In this document: positions 27,202 to 38,855 of the stretch, piece by piece | How the letters are laid out: each line of letters starts with the position of its first letter | How positions within the stretch are numbered: the stretch's first letter is position 1 | DNA from: Bacteroidota bacterium | Lineage (GTDB): Bacteria > Bacteroidota > Bacteroidia > AKYH767-A > OLB10 | Length of the DNA stretch: 64,000 nucleotides | Direction: 5' to 3' | NCBI GenBank assembly: GCA_016713525.1 | Contig: JADJOZ010000016.1 | Location: 62,001 to 126,000, forward strand | Program-made: the position numbers and the translations under genes | Notes under the pieces: generated by a model | Databases searched by the model: none | Seen by the model: only the letters and a program-made list of their open reading frames with translations | Told to the model about the DNA's origin: nothing

Positions 27202-30200
27202 TTAAAATTTAATTAATTTCTTCCATTGAATCGTGCCATCCTCTAAATAAAACTTCATTCCATAAACACCTGGATTAAATCCTGTGTTCATTTCAAATTC
27301 TCTAGAATGTACTACCATCTGATGAATTAATTTAAGCTGGCTATCAAATATTTCAACTTTGTCAATGGTGAGATTTGAGCTTGCAAAATGAATATAATAT
27401 GTTACAGGAATAGGAAATAGTTGAATTGAATTGTGGAGTGGAGTCGAACTCTGTATAGGAATAACTAGTTCAGGCGCTATACGTAATGCCGGAATATATG
27501 GGGTTCGTTCTAATCCAAGCATGCCGAAAGTGATAAAAGCAGCCTCTCCAGCGGTGTAATAAGGTAGTTCAGCCAAGGATAAAACTGCTGAGGAATCTGC
27601 TGAATCAAAAGGTTCATCAATTGCCAAATTATTAAAGTAATAACTATTGGCTATTTTCAAATTAGTTTCCAAATCGATCTCATCAAAAACAGATTCATTG
27701 ATTGTCTCTGCCGTTCCAAAGTATGAAGTATCTGCACTCAAAAAGCGTATCGTTCCAAATTTTCCTGTATTGAGTGAATCTTCGTGCCAAAAAAGTCCTG
27801 ATAAATCTGATCGGTTAAAGTATCCTGATATAGCAGGGTTGAGTCAGTTCGCATAGCTTCTATGCGTATTTTCGGGCCATCCAGCTTGCCCACTTCATAA
27901 TAATCGAAGGCTAATGAATCACCCACGGTGGCTGCAAATCGGGTTTCACGACTTTGTCTATTTGATACATCATGGCAATCAACACTTGCAGCACCATCAC
28001 TTTGTACAGCAACTACTGGACTCGTAGTTCCACCATCTAGAGGATTATAATCGCCATTGGAAGTTTGATAAAGCCATAAAAAAGGACTACTATTGGTTGT
28101 ACCAGTAACTCTATCTGTTGCATCTCCAAATGGGGCAGGGTCATCTGTCCAAATGTTGTCAATTGGTTCTTCATCACCGGAGGAATTATTAATTTGAAAC
28201 TGTGGAGCAATAGTTGCAGATTCTAACTCAATTCCTGCATCGTAATGCGACATCGTGTTTTTTCTTAATAATGTCCCGTCACACTCCCCCAAAATGTAAA
28301 AACTTAACGGAATATTATCAATGATGTTGCAATTTATCCTTCCATCATAACAATGTTGCATTTCAATGCCCCTGAAATTGGTTGTTGAGCCAGTAATTTC
28401 ATATAAATTAGACACTTCATTACCTACAATAAATGCATCATTGCTATTTTGAACCCATATACCTTTGTAAATTTCTGATGGTGCAAATCCGGATTGATAA
28501 TTAGAAGTTATAATATTACCCAATAAAGTTGTCGGATTTTGTAAAACCTTTCCAATCCTAAGATTTTTCACATTGTTAGCGTGAATCCCTATTCTGCAAT
28601 CCGTAATTATATTATCAAATATTTCAACATCAGTAGCAAAAAGACTCGAACTCCACTTTTGAACTGTAATACCTGTATTGTGAAATGAGCCGGAATTTGT
28701 TTCGAGGAAATCTGAGTTATCAAGAACGTTAGTTGAAATGGTTACAGAATATAGCCTGCTACCAGAAACCCTGATACCAATATTAGTACGCTCAATAAGA
28801 TTATCACTGATATTTATTGTATTCGTATTGCCCAAGCCATTAATTGAAATGGCTGTTTCATCAATATCCCTGAAATAGACGCAGTTGTGGATATTTACAT
28901 CAATATTTCCTCTTGTAACAATTCCTCTGTGCAAGTTTCGGAAACGGGAACTCACTTCAAGAGTGCATATGGGATTAGAACTACCATTTTGAGCATTGAT
29001 TCCGATTCCTTTTTGAGGTGGAGAAACAGAATAATTTATAAGATTATCAAATTCTGAGCCATTAACAATCAGACTACTTCCTTTGGCAAAAATACCCATT
29101 TGGACTCCGCTAAATTCATTCAGGAGATTAATTGACGTCCCTGTTCCAATTAAAAACTCAGATACGTTCTCCAATTTGATATGATTCTGTGGATACACAC
29201 CTTCATGAGGTATCTTGGTAAGCATTCCACTGGTTGCATTAAAATTACATCCTACAATATCAGCGATTCCTAAATCAACATTTTCTGCCCCAATCGAAAT
29301 CAAATTATTTGAAAAATCAACTGCCATAAGTGTTAATGTTGGCACATCAATTCCTGAACTATTACCTGGACAATAAATTGCTGTCTCAGCATCACTGATT
29401 TTACAGTTTCTCAATCCTGAACCTGTAATAAATCCATCTATATTTAATATACCGCCATCCTCAACAATGATACCCTTCCACATTTCATCACAGGAAAATA
29501 AGTGTGAACGGGTAATTGGATTATTTACATCTGCATTTATGATTAATGTACCTCCATTTTCAATTGTTATTTCAACTCCCGGTTCAAATACCAAATCACA
29601 ACCTGTGAATGTAAGTGTCTCGGAATTACCTATAGTAAATGAAGACCCAACGTAAAATTTTTCTTTTGTATATGTTGTCATGGTGACAGGGAAAAGGAAA
29701 GGTTCAAAACCTACTTTAGAAAAACCTCCATTTGGAAGTGATTCGTGATACTCGGGTGTCCAATAATCGTAACAACTGAGTAAATCCGTAAAATCAATTT
29801 GGGTACCAACACTGATTACTTCTCCCCCTGCACCATAACTACCAGAAGAGGGTATAGTCAGTGCTAAGGAATGAGCCCCTGATTTTCTGTCTGAAATTGC
29901 AATAGATACATCCCCTGCTCCTCCAGCTGGAGAGGCTAATGTGTACTTCTCAAACCAATTCCTGTCAAGCTGGTTTGTAGTCCCTAGATCCTCAGGTTTG
30001 CTTATTTCTATGCTGCCATCTTTAATCAGGTTATCTCCCGTAGCGCTACCGAATTTTTTCATATAAATATCATCAATCCACACATTCAAACCCCTGAAAT
30101 CATAATCATCTAACCCTGCTTCCACAAATATACTAAATGAAAGTATATTGGGAGAGCCATCGGTTTTAATACTATTTTTTATAAAAGTCTGATCAAAATC

Positions 30201-33200
30201 TACAGCAACATACTCCCAGCCGTCGCCCCCTTGTCCAATATCTTCTTCCCAAATTATTTCATCGTTAAAATAAGCTCGCTTTCTAACTCCTACAGTTGTT
30301 GAAGCTGCACCATTTAAAAGGTAACTATCCCGGATATTAAAATAAAGCATTTGTTCCTCAGATGGATCTACAACAATAACCGGAATGTGTTCCCATTCGG
30401 AGGCATTGAAAAGATATTCCTCTGATGTGCTACCATAGTCATTTACATCAAATCCCATTACATCAAGACCATATAATCCGGGTTTATCATAAGCTATAGG
30501 TACCGGTGCATCGGTAATGAATTCATCATCAAAATGAAAATTTAAACCGGAGATATTATTATCAAGAGGGTCACCATTATTAGGATTGCTACGCACAATG
30601 TATCTAGGTGTGGCACTACCTCCATTGTTGGTCATATTAAGCGTTAAGTTAAAAGTTTCATTAACCTCAACAAATTGAATTTTGGGGGCATGATTGCTCC
30701 CTGAATTAGTTCCTGAAAAAGGTAGCAGCTGAGACATTCCGTCAATTAACGATAGTGCCATTTCAAAAGGTTGAGCTGATGTTGTAGTGGAAAGCGGGAT
30801 GCCGGTTTTATAGCTAAAGGAATTATCCCCAACTATTATTTTTGGATCACTTGCCCAAACTGGGGCAAGAATATAATTATCCCCAATTTTACAGAAACCA
30901 GCGTTGTTATTTCCATTTTCATCAACAATTGCTGAAGCTGAAAATTGTTCAGTGGCAAAAGTACAATTACTCACATTGACAAATGAATTTGTTGGATCTA
31001 ATGTGTAATGAGGATAACGCAAACTAATGTTTCCGCTACCATTGATTTTCCAGATTTTATGAAAAATACAATTTTGTATGGTTGTTTGATAACCATCAAC
31101 ATCGTAAAAGGGGATATGGCCCGCAGGCAACTTGTTAAGTGGATAAAGCAGCAAATCAGGGAAGGTAGAATTTAACGGACCTTTAATTTTACCAGGTGTA
31201 GAAATGTCTGTGCCGTTTATACAATTAACTGTGTTGTCCCAATAAGAACTATAGAAATTGGCTCCTGGTGTAATTTCATAAGGTAGAAACGTATCATCAC
31301 TTGGTCGAGTATCGAACGTTCCAGAACCGGCCGGACAGTTTGCAAATGAAAAATCATCGTCAGAGTTGTGCATATTAATATCTTCACTGTGAAAAAACTG
31401 GCTTAAGGTGCAGTCACCTATTGTCATTATAGGAGATCTGCCCTGCCCATCAATGGCCGCTTTGCAATCATCAAAAATTGTGTTATTGATATCAATAATT
31501 TGATCACCACTTCTGTCTGCTTGAAACCAGGCCCCATAACCAATTCCTGAATAATGGATGCCCTTAACTTTGTGAATGTAGCAATTTTCAATTTGTACAT
31601 CGTCATAGTTCACACTTTTAAAAATTGCTGTATAACTAAATCCTGATAATTCAATATTTCGAAAAGTTGCGGACATTGTCATTATTGGTGAGCCATATGT
31701 ATAAAACCCGCCACTTAAGATAGTCGGTTGATTAAAATCTTTGAATCCTAAATTGCTTCCCCTGATCCTCAGTCCTTCGATGGTTGCATTACCTTGAATT
31801 GCAAATAGGAACATGGTGTACTTATAATCTGGATCGTATGTTGCTGTATGATCAGTCGTTATTAATGGGCAATTCGATTCCCACCATTTAGAAACAACAC
31901 CAGATGAAACCCCTTGTAATGTTACACCATCCAAAATAGGCAAGGGCAAAATAGCGCCCCATGTAGCCTGATCCAATTCGATGTCATCTGTGACTGAAAC
32001 AATCAATGGCGTTGTTGCGAAAGTGAGGCAATCAACTAAACACACAGCTGTCTGCACATCATTACAATCACAAGAAGTAGGAGGCTTATTTGCAATTGAA
32101 TATCCAATTGAAAATTCATTATAATTGGTGGCAACAACGGCTGATTGTGTGTTTCCATTTAATTTACTGCCGATAATTTGGTTCTTTCCAATATCAATCC
32201 ATTTGGTTCCGTTCCATGATACTACTACTATGTTTGAATCAATTATCGGATGATTCTCTTGCCAGGAAAGTGTAACATAAACATTTGAAGAACCTGTTTC
32301 CCGGATTAAATTCCAATACCGATCGCGATAGATGTATCCAAGTGTTGTATCCCGGCTGCTGGTATTGACAAGCATAGAGTCTACTAGGTATTGTCCGATA
32401 AAAGCGGAATTTGTTGTACCGGGAGCACTTATTGCCATTGGTTGATATATGTTCGAACTTCCAATAGGAAATAGAAAGCTGCTATTCCCCACCTTCTTCA
32501 CTGGTCCGCTCACAAAACTACTATTCGAAGCTCCAGTAGCAGTAGAGCCATGCTTCATGGTGAGTAGGTTAGTACTTGTGGTGATTAAATTTCCTTGAAT
32601 GAAAATCAAGGAATCATCTACGCTAAGTGTGGTATTTGCGGTAACCGTTCCTGAAGTTTTGTTAATCGCCAGTTTTTTAAACGGATAGTTGTAGCTTCCG
32701 TTTAAAGTTTGATTATTGGTACCTGTGAATGTTACTTTTCCGGTACTGGTGTTAAAGACAACCTTGTTGCTGTTGATGGTGATATTTCCTGCAAATATAT
32801 TGTCGCCGGAGTAGGCTATTTGAACGTCTTGGCCTCCGGTGGAATTGAAGGTAGCATCCGCATTGTAGGTGTCGGGTAAAGTAGTTGACCACCTCACTCG
32901 TCCGGAATTACCAGCATTGTCTAATGTCAGTAAATTGAACGTATTGCCACCATCGCTTTGGTGATTTCCGCTCGAGCCGTTTCTTGTAAGTGTTGTCGTG
33001 CCATTAAAAGTGCTGTTTTTTAACAGAATTCCGGGTGCTGTTACAGTTATGTTTCCACCAAAGGTTGCAGCAATCATGTTGACTACTGCTGTGCCGGTTA
33101 ATGTGAGTGTTTGAGCTGTGCTTCCGCTTTGGGTGAAGTTTTTGAGTGTGAGAAAATCAGCCGAAAATCCCGATGTTCCAATGGAAATGGTTTTGCCCGT

Positions 33201-33896
33201 TGCTAAAGTTGCACTGCCACCGCCATTGGCAAAACTTATACCACCACTCGAAGTGCTGTTTAAGATAACATTCCCATTGAAAAGTGTTGCTCCGTTTGAG
33301 GCGATGTGTATTTCGCGGTTGCTGTTATTGGTGAAGGTGACATCTCCGTTAAACGTGTCGCCTGTGGTGTTTGCTAAGGTAAAATAAGTAAGTGTTCCTG
33401 TGTGGGTGATGGTTACGTCATCGTTAAAAGTACATCCACCACTTCCAGTTCCGGTTGCTGCTCCCAAATCCGTAAAATCTGCAGTTTCATTAAATGTACT
33501 TCCCGATAATCTGATGTAACCACAAACAGCATCAACAGGACAATCCATCAACGTGCCGTTGAAACTTGTCAGGTTTCCACGGGCATAAAACGTTCCATTT
33601 GTTACGGTTCCTGAGGTCATGGTGGCGGTGCCATAAACGGTTAACGAATAACCATTGAGATCAATGGTTTTGGAAGAAAGCGTTAAGTTAGTGATTTTTC
33701 TGTTCCCGTCAAGTAAAGGACTGTAAGTTCCGGAGCTAATTGTCACAAAATCAGCCGAGTCCGGAATTCCAGAAGGGTACCAATTATTGGAATTTGCCCA
33801 GTCGCTCGTCGTTCCAACCCAAGTGTATGAGGTTGCAAATGAGCTGCTTGAAGTTCCTATCAGGATGATTATAAAGAGGATATATTTTAATTTCAT
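27202..33896 (-). CDS. Giant secreted beta-helix protein with T9SS type A domain, one frameshift
   Basis: About 2,231 residues when repaired. A signal peptide (MKLKYILFIIILIGTSSSSF) leads into a SYTWVGTTSDWANSNNWYPS block common in large Bacteroidota adhesins. Repeat-rich beta strands (TFNGDVTFTNNSNRE-like) occupy about residues 30-480, a right-handed beta-helix (Asn-ladder and IENCYIHK-like turns) about 650-1000, and a second helix about 1400-1900. The extreme C-terminus has a type A sorting domain (PGVYGMKFYLEDG ... KKLIKF). The frame breaks at the A6 run 27789-27794 (plus strand); one more base gives FFWHEDSLNTGKFGTIRF in frame. Such proteins are usually surface adhesins or polysaccharide-active; no catalytic residues can be assigned. 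Confidence 0.82.
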
Positions 33897-33967
33897 GACT
33901 ATCTGTTTTTAACTTTTAAATGCATTTTGACTTTTAAAATGAAAAAATAGGTTTGTTTTAGATCAAT

Positions 33968-34429
33968 TTAATTGGAGATGATATCATACCAATCGCCCCA
34001 TGTTCCAGAGGTGTTTTTAAGTCTGACTTTTGAAGCATACACTGTGTTTGGTGTAATAGCTCCTAATCCCAAATAGGTATTCAATCCATTTCTGGTAAAA
34101 GTCATTCCTGCAGGAAGTCCTGTTGTTTGATCAAATGTGAATGTGTGTGAAAAAACATCTGTCAAACCCTGTTTGGTTCCGATTTGTAATTCTATGTCTG
34201 AAATATTAGAATCTGGTAATGCAACATACAAAAGCCCTGTACCAGCATTTACAGATAGCGTAACATCGGTTGGTGCTTGTGCATTTGCATTTAATGAAAA
34301 GCACCAAAATAAAATCAAAAACAAAATAGGAGTTTTCAATTTTTTTCTGTTTTGAGAAATTAAAAATCTCAATAAGAAATTCAATTGCGAATTTCTTTTG
34401 CGCACAAATTTTAGGTTTGCTTCCATCAT
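33968..34429 (-). CDS. Small secreted protein with FN3-like domain
   Basis: A 153-residue protein that I do not recognise beyond its export signal. The segment KTPILFLILFWCFSLNANAQ is a clear signal peptide, but it begins 31 residues after the ATG at 34429; a TTG at 34339 would start exactly at MKT and may be the true start. The mature part (~105 residues) is beta-rich with LSVNAGTGLLYVALPD and TPNTVYASKVRLKNTSGTWGDW, resembling a fibronectin type III strand pattern. No sorting domain is present. It is the first gene of the operon that continues with the giant gene 71 nt later. Confidence 0.55.
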   Translation of the reverse strand: MMEANLKFVRKRNSQLNFLLRFLISQNRKKLKTPILFLILFWCFSLNANAQAPTDVTLSVNAGTGLLYVALPDSNISDIELQIGTKQGLTDVFSHTFTFDQTTGLPAGMTFTRNGLNTYLGLGAITPNTVYASKVRLKNTSGTWGDWYDIISN

Positions 34430-35475
34430 GTAAAAATTTTACAGGTTAAACTAAAATTTAAGAATCACCGAAAATCTTACATCCACAAATAGCTCACATC
34501 ACCAAAGAAATTCGGTCAATAGATATTGATAGGCAACATGCTTTATCACCCTTAATAATCGCTACTGGTCCAGGGGGGCAATGAGGCCGGTAGCATTCGT
34601 ATTAAAATTCTTTCCAAATAAAATCACGGAAAGAAGCACTTCAGTAATCACTTGTATTTTTGTGTAATTACTATTCGAAGATAAAAATGATTTTTAGTGC
34701 AAAAAAAAATCAAATTAATTATGAACAATATAACTAACAGCAAAGGTTCGCATTGCTAATAAGTTGAGTCTTTCTGAAACCTAAAAGTGTTCATTAAAAA
34801 TAACAGAACAACAAAATCAGTCGCTCATTATGGTCAAAGTTACTAAATTCTTAGATCAAAAAGAAATATTTATGTTTAAATTGAGTAAAAAAAATATATT
34901 GCTTCAGTAAATGCTTAACTTTTTCTTGATTTTAATTTTATAACCTAAAAACAGTATGAAAGAATACTGAACAAATACTCGTCGATGAATTTCCCTTATG
35001 CCGTATGACCTAGGACTTATGTTTTTTGATCGCAGAGTTTGGGAGACGCCGGGGAATTAAGGATTAAGAATTAAGAATTAAGGATTTTTGTGTTTCTGCT
35101 CAGAAGGAAAATTCGTTTTGATGAAAGATGATAAATGATAGATGCTAGATTTAATTAGTAACAAAAATTCTTTCCTGCGGGTACCACATTTTTCTCAAGA
35201 AACAAAAAATCATCAAACCACCACCTTGCGACAAGCTCAAGGCAAAGAATCATCAAACTACCAACTCATGTGCAGTCACATTTTTCTACCTATGAATTAC
35301 CCATCATCAAATTACCAAACCACCACCTTTCGACAAGCTCAAGGCAAGAATCACCAAATCAAGTGCACTCACATTTTTTACTGTGGAATAAAATTAGCAC
35401 CCTTCGACTGAGCTCAGGGCGGCGCCCATTCGACTACGCTCAGGGCAAGCATTAACACATTAGCACATCAGCACA
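34430..35475. repeat. 1-kb intergenic region: AT-rich part plus composite repeat island
   Basis: 34430-34975 is AT-rich sequence upstream of the secreted-protein operon with no gene seen. 34976-35475 is a repeat island: CCTTATGCCGTATGACCTA and GATCGCAGAGTTTGGGAGAC then GAATTAAGGATTAAG words (35053-35085), GATAAATGATAGATGCTAGA (35126 on), two CGACAAGCTCAAGGCAA words, two CAGTCACA/CACTCACA words, two CTTCGACT-GCTCAGGGC words and GCACATCA words. It ends at the ald stop. Frames at 35142-35411 and 35270-35455 are translations of these repeats (RQAQGK-type peptides), not genes. Confidence 0.75.
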
Positions 35476-36710
35476 TCAAATCCTCGATGCCATCAACAAA
35501 TTCAGATCACTGTATGGCAACCTGCAGTGCTCACTCACAAATTTATTGGTAACCGTTCCTTTATAGAGATAAATTCCGGAACGCACTGTTTTGTGTGCCC
35601 AGAGGAATTCATCCAGCCCACCTTCTTCACCAATGTTTATTAAGATAGGAGTAAAAATATTACTCAATGCATACGATGCGGTGCGTGCAACGCGGGATGC
35701 AATATTCGGAACACAATAATGAATGACTCCATACTTGCGAAAAACAGGATGTGTATGATTGGTAACTTCCGAAGTCTCAAAACATCCGCCCTGGTCAATT
35801 GATACATCGATGATCACTGAACCAAAACGCATTTCACTTACCATTTCTTCGGAGACAATTACCGGTGTTCTTCCTTCTTTTGCGTGAATAGCACCAATGG
35901 CAACGTCAGCTGTACGCAAAGCTTTCATTAAAAAACTGGGAACAATAGTACTTGTATATAATTGCTGACCCAGATTTTTTTTTATCCGTCGTAGTTTCTA
36001 TTAATTATTATCGAAACCTTTTACTGTCGCTCCCAAACCCAAGGCCGTCTTAGCTGCGTATTCACCAACAGTACCTGCTCCGATGATTACAACTTCAGTT
36101 GGAGGAATTCCCGTGACTCCACCAAGCAATTCGCCCTTTCCTGACATGGTATTACTGAGGTATTCAGCTGCAATCAGGATAGAAGTACTACCTACAATTT
36201 CACTCATCGCCTGAATTACGGGTAACACTTCCGTTTCATCTCGCATGTATTCATAGGCAAGGGCAGTAATTTTTTAGTCCGCAACTTCGAGACAAAATCA
36301 CGCGGCTGCATGGCAATTTGTAAAATCGACAGCAAAGTTTGTTTCTCCTGAACTAATTCGAGCTCTGCTTCAGATGGAGGAGCAACCTTAAGGATCAACT
36401 TCGCATTTTTATATACTTCTTCCGGTGTATAGGCAATTTGTGCTCCGGCCTCGCTGTAATCGGTATCCGTAAAATTGGCATTCTTCCCGGCATTGGTTTC
36501 AATCATTACCTGATGTCCGTTATTGACCAGTAAAGCAACCGACTCGGGTACCAGGGCAATGCGGTTCTCCTGAAAAGAGGTCTCTTTGGGTATGCCTATG
36601 AATAAATTCTGATTGGATGTTTTTATTTCCAGCAAACTCTCCTGGGGCATAAGTATCCCCTGCTGTGCCAATCGCGAAATGGCAGGATCAACGGGTAGCG
36701 GTTTATTCAT
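35476..36710 (-). CDS. ald: Alanine dehydrogenase, broken by one frameshift and a double stop
   Basis: NAD-dependent alanine dehydrogenase-type enzyme (L-alanine to pyruvate). Three pieces align to one protein of ~411 residues. The N-terminal piece has FIGIPKETSFQENRIALVP with substrate-binding residues. The middle has the Rossmann motif VVIIGAGTVGEYAAKTALGLG. The C-terminal piece has LRTADVAIGAIHAKEGRTPV and VSIDQGGCFETS. The first break is at the T6 run 36270-36275 (plus strand), one base short. The second is an in-frame TAA-TAG pair at about 35998-36003, where the family has a hydrophobic residue and Tyr before KLRR. The second lesion is not a homopolymer error, so a real pseudogene is possible. 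Confidence 0.8.
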
Positions 36711-36758
36711 AAAATTAGTGAACTAGCTTGTAAAAATAATAATAATCCTGTGTTTCAT

Positions 36759-36766
36759 CAAAAATA
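36759..36766 (-). promoter_or_regulatory. Promoter -7 element upstream of ald
   Basis: Minus-strand TATTTTTG is an exact TAnnTTTG box in the 64-nt tsaE-ald gap, about 49 nt before the ald ATG. No good -33 element is seen. Confidence 0.4.
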
Positions 36767-36774
36767 TCATATTA

Positions 36775-37224
36775 TTAGTCACCTGAGGGCCTGAAAACAG
36801 CGTATTTCCTGCATTCCGGCATAACTTCAATAACAACCTCAACTGCCTGATCGGGAATTAGGGAAGGAATTTTTTCGGGCCATTCAATAAAGCAGTAATG
36901 ACCACTGTAAAAGTATTCCTCATAACCGAAATCGAAGGCTTCGGACTCCGTTTTTAACCGGTAAAAATCGAAATGATACACCGGAACAGCTCCCGAAGCA
37001 TGGTATTCATTCAAAATCGTAAATGTGGGACTACTTACGGTATCTGTTACACCCAACTGCCGGCAAATTTCCTTGATTAAAGTAGTTTTCCCGGAGCCCA
37101 TTTCACCTCTGAATATCCACACTTTATAAGCACCTGCAACACGAAGCAAATTTTCAGCAACAGCTTGCAATTCATCGGTTGCTGCACAGGATGTTTCGTA
37201 GACAGGCATCTGACTAAAATTCAT
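36775..37224 (-). CDS. tsaE: tRNA t6A-modification ATPase TsaE
   Basis: A 149-residue P-loop ATPase that supports the TsaB-TsaD complex in N6-threonylcarbamoyl-adenosine modification of tRNA position 37. WIFRGEMGSGKTTLIKEI carries the Walker A motif near residue 40, VSSPTFTILNEYH follows (switch region with conserved Thr), and FIEWPEKIPSLIP is the family signature. Its ATG lies 1 nt after the porX stop, so it is translated from the porX transcript. Confidence 0.95.
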   Translation of the reverse strand: MNFSQMPVYETSCAATDELQAVAENLLRVAGAYKVWIFRGEMGSGKTTLIKEICRQLGVTDTVSSPTFTILNEYHASGAVPVYHFDFYRLKTESEAFDFGYEEYFYSGHYCFIEWPEKIPSLIPDQAVEVVIEVMPECRKYAVFRPSGD

Positions 37225-37225
37225 A

Positions 37226-38778
37226 TTACCTGTTCGTTAAGCTGATGATCGGAATTATCATTTCTTCCGGTGAGATACCACCATGCTGAAAGGTATTCTT
37301 GTAGAAATTCACATAGTGATTGTAATTATTGGGATAAGCAAAAAACTTATCCTGCTTTGCAAATACAAATGCAGTGCTTAAATTATTTCTGGGCAACATG
37401 GCATCGGCTGGATTTTTAACTTCAAAAACATCCCGCTTTTCATAATTCAGATTTTTTCCTGCTTGTAACGTAAATTGGTGTTGGTATTCCGGTCGCCAAT
37501 TAATTTCGAAGTTTCTTTGACTCGTATTGTTCCATGATCAGTGCTAATAACCACTTTTACATTTTTGGCAACCATTTTTCGTATAGCCTCAAGCAGTGGT
37601 GAATGTTCAAACCAGGAAACCGTTAAGGAACGGTATGCTGCTTCATCATCAGCCAATTCACGGATCACCTGCATGTCGGTACGTGCATGTGAAAGCATAT
37701 CCACAAAATTGTAAACAATAATATTGAATTTATTCTGAAACATGTTTGCGATATTGTCAACCATCGCTTTACCTGCATCAAAATTTGTTACCTTGGTGTA
37801 AGAAAATTTTATTGGCTTGCGAAGACGTTGTAACTGATCAGCCATGAACTCTTCCTCATGTTGATTTTTCCCACCTTCATCATCATCATTCAACCATAGC
37901 TTGGGAAATCTTTTTTCAATATCAGAAGGCATCATCCCTGCAAAAATGGCATTCCGCGCATATTGAGTTGCAGTAGGTAAAATGCTGAAATAAGCATCTT
38001 CCTCCACTACACGCAATTCCTCACTTAAAATAGGAGCTATCATGCGCCACTGATCGTATCGCAGATTATCAATCAGTAAAAAGAAAACCGGATCTTCTGT
38101 AGATTCAATAACGGGTAATATTTTTTTCCGGAAAAGTGTGTGAGATAAAACCGGAGCTTTGTCATCCTGCTTCAGCCAGCTTAAATAATTCGCTTCAACA
38201 AATTTGCTGAACTGAACATTGGCTTCATCCTTTTGCATGGTCAGAATTTCATACATGCCCTCATCCTTCGATTTCTCGAGTTCCAGTTCCCAATAAATTA
38301 ATTTCTTATAGACATCAATCCACGATTTATAATCGAGCTTATCGTGAATGGTCATTCCGATATTTCGAAATTCCTGCTGATAAACAGAAGTGGTTTTTTC
38401 TGATACCAGTCGCTTAGTATCCAGATTCTTTTTTATGGAAAGCAATATCTGATTCGGATTTACCGGTTTGATCAGGTAATCGGCAATCTTGGAACCAATT
38501 GCATCTTCCATAATATATTCTTCTTCGCTCTTGGTAATCATCACCACCGGCACCGAAGCATTAATATTTTTTAATCTTACCAAAGTTTCCAAACCCGATA
38601 AGCCGGGCATATTTTCATCGAGGAAAACAATTTCAAAACGCTGCTTCTGAAATAAGTCCAGTGCATCGTGACCATTGGTGGCCGTTGTTACATCAAATCC
38701 CTTATCACGCAGAAAAAGAACATGAGGCTTCAGCAAATCAATTTCATCGTCAGCCCACAGTATGCTTAATTTATCCAT
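37226..38778 (-). CDS. porX: PorX: T9SS response regulator with PglZ domain, one frameshift
   Basis: Regulator of type IX secretion, 517 residues when repaired. Residues 1-120 form a CheY-like receiver with the phosphoacceptor Asp in EIVFLDENMPG and the conserved Lys in DYLIKPVNPNQI. Residues ~200-517 form a PglZ/alkaline phosphatase-like domain with LLIDNLRYDQW, YNFVDMLSHARTDM and ISTDHGTIRVKE. In Porphyromonas PorX works with sensor PorY and sigma factor SigP. As read, the frame ends at 37447 in LRYKQEKI; one more C in the CC at 37458-37459 (plus strand) gives KQGKNLNYEKRDVFEVKNP to the TAA at 37226. It starts 77 nt from the divergent HD gene. Confidence 0.92.
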
Positions 38779-38855
38779 AAATAACCTAATTTTGCAAATA
38801 TTTTTAAAGAACTAAAATTACACATATTAATCGAACCCGATACACAAGTATTGCT

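Noticed and set aside
35142..35455. Two overlapping ORFs with RQAQGK and DYAQGK peptides
   Set aside because: They are translations of the CTTCGACT/GCTCAAGG repeat words, in several frames at once, so they are spurious.
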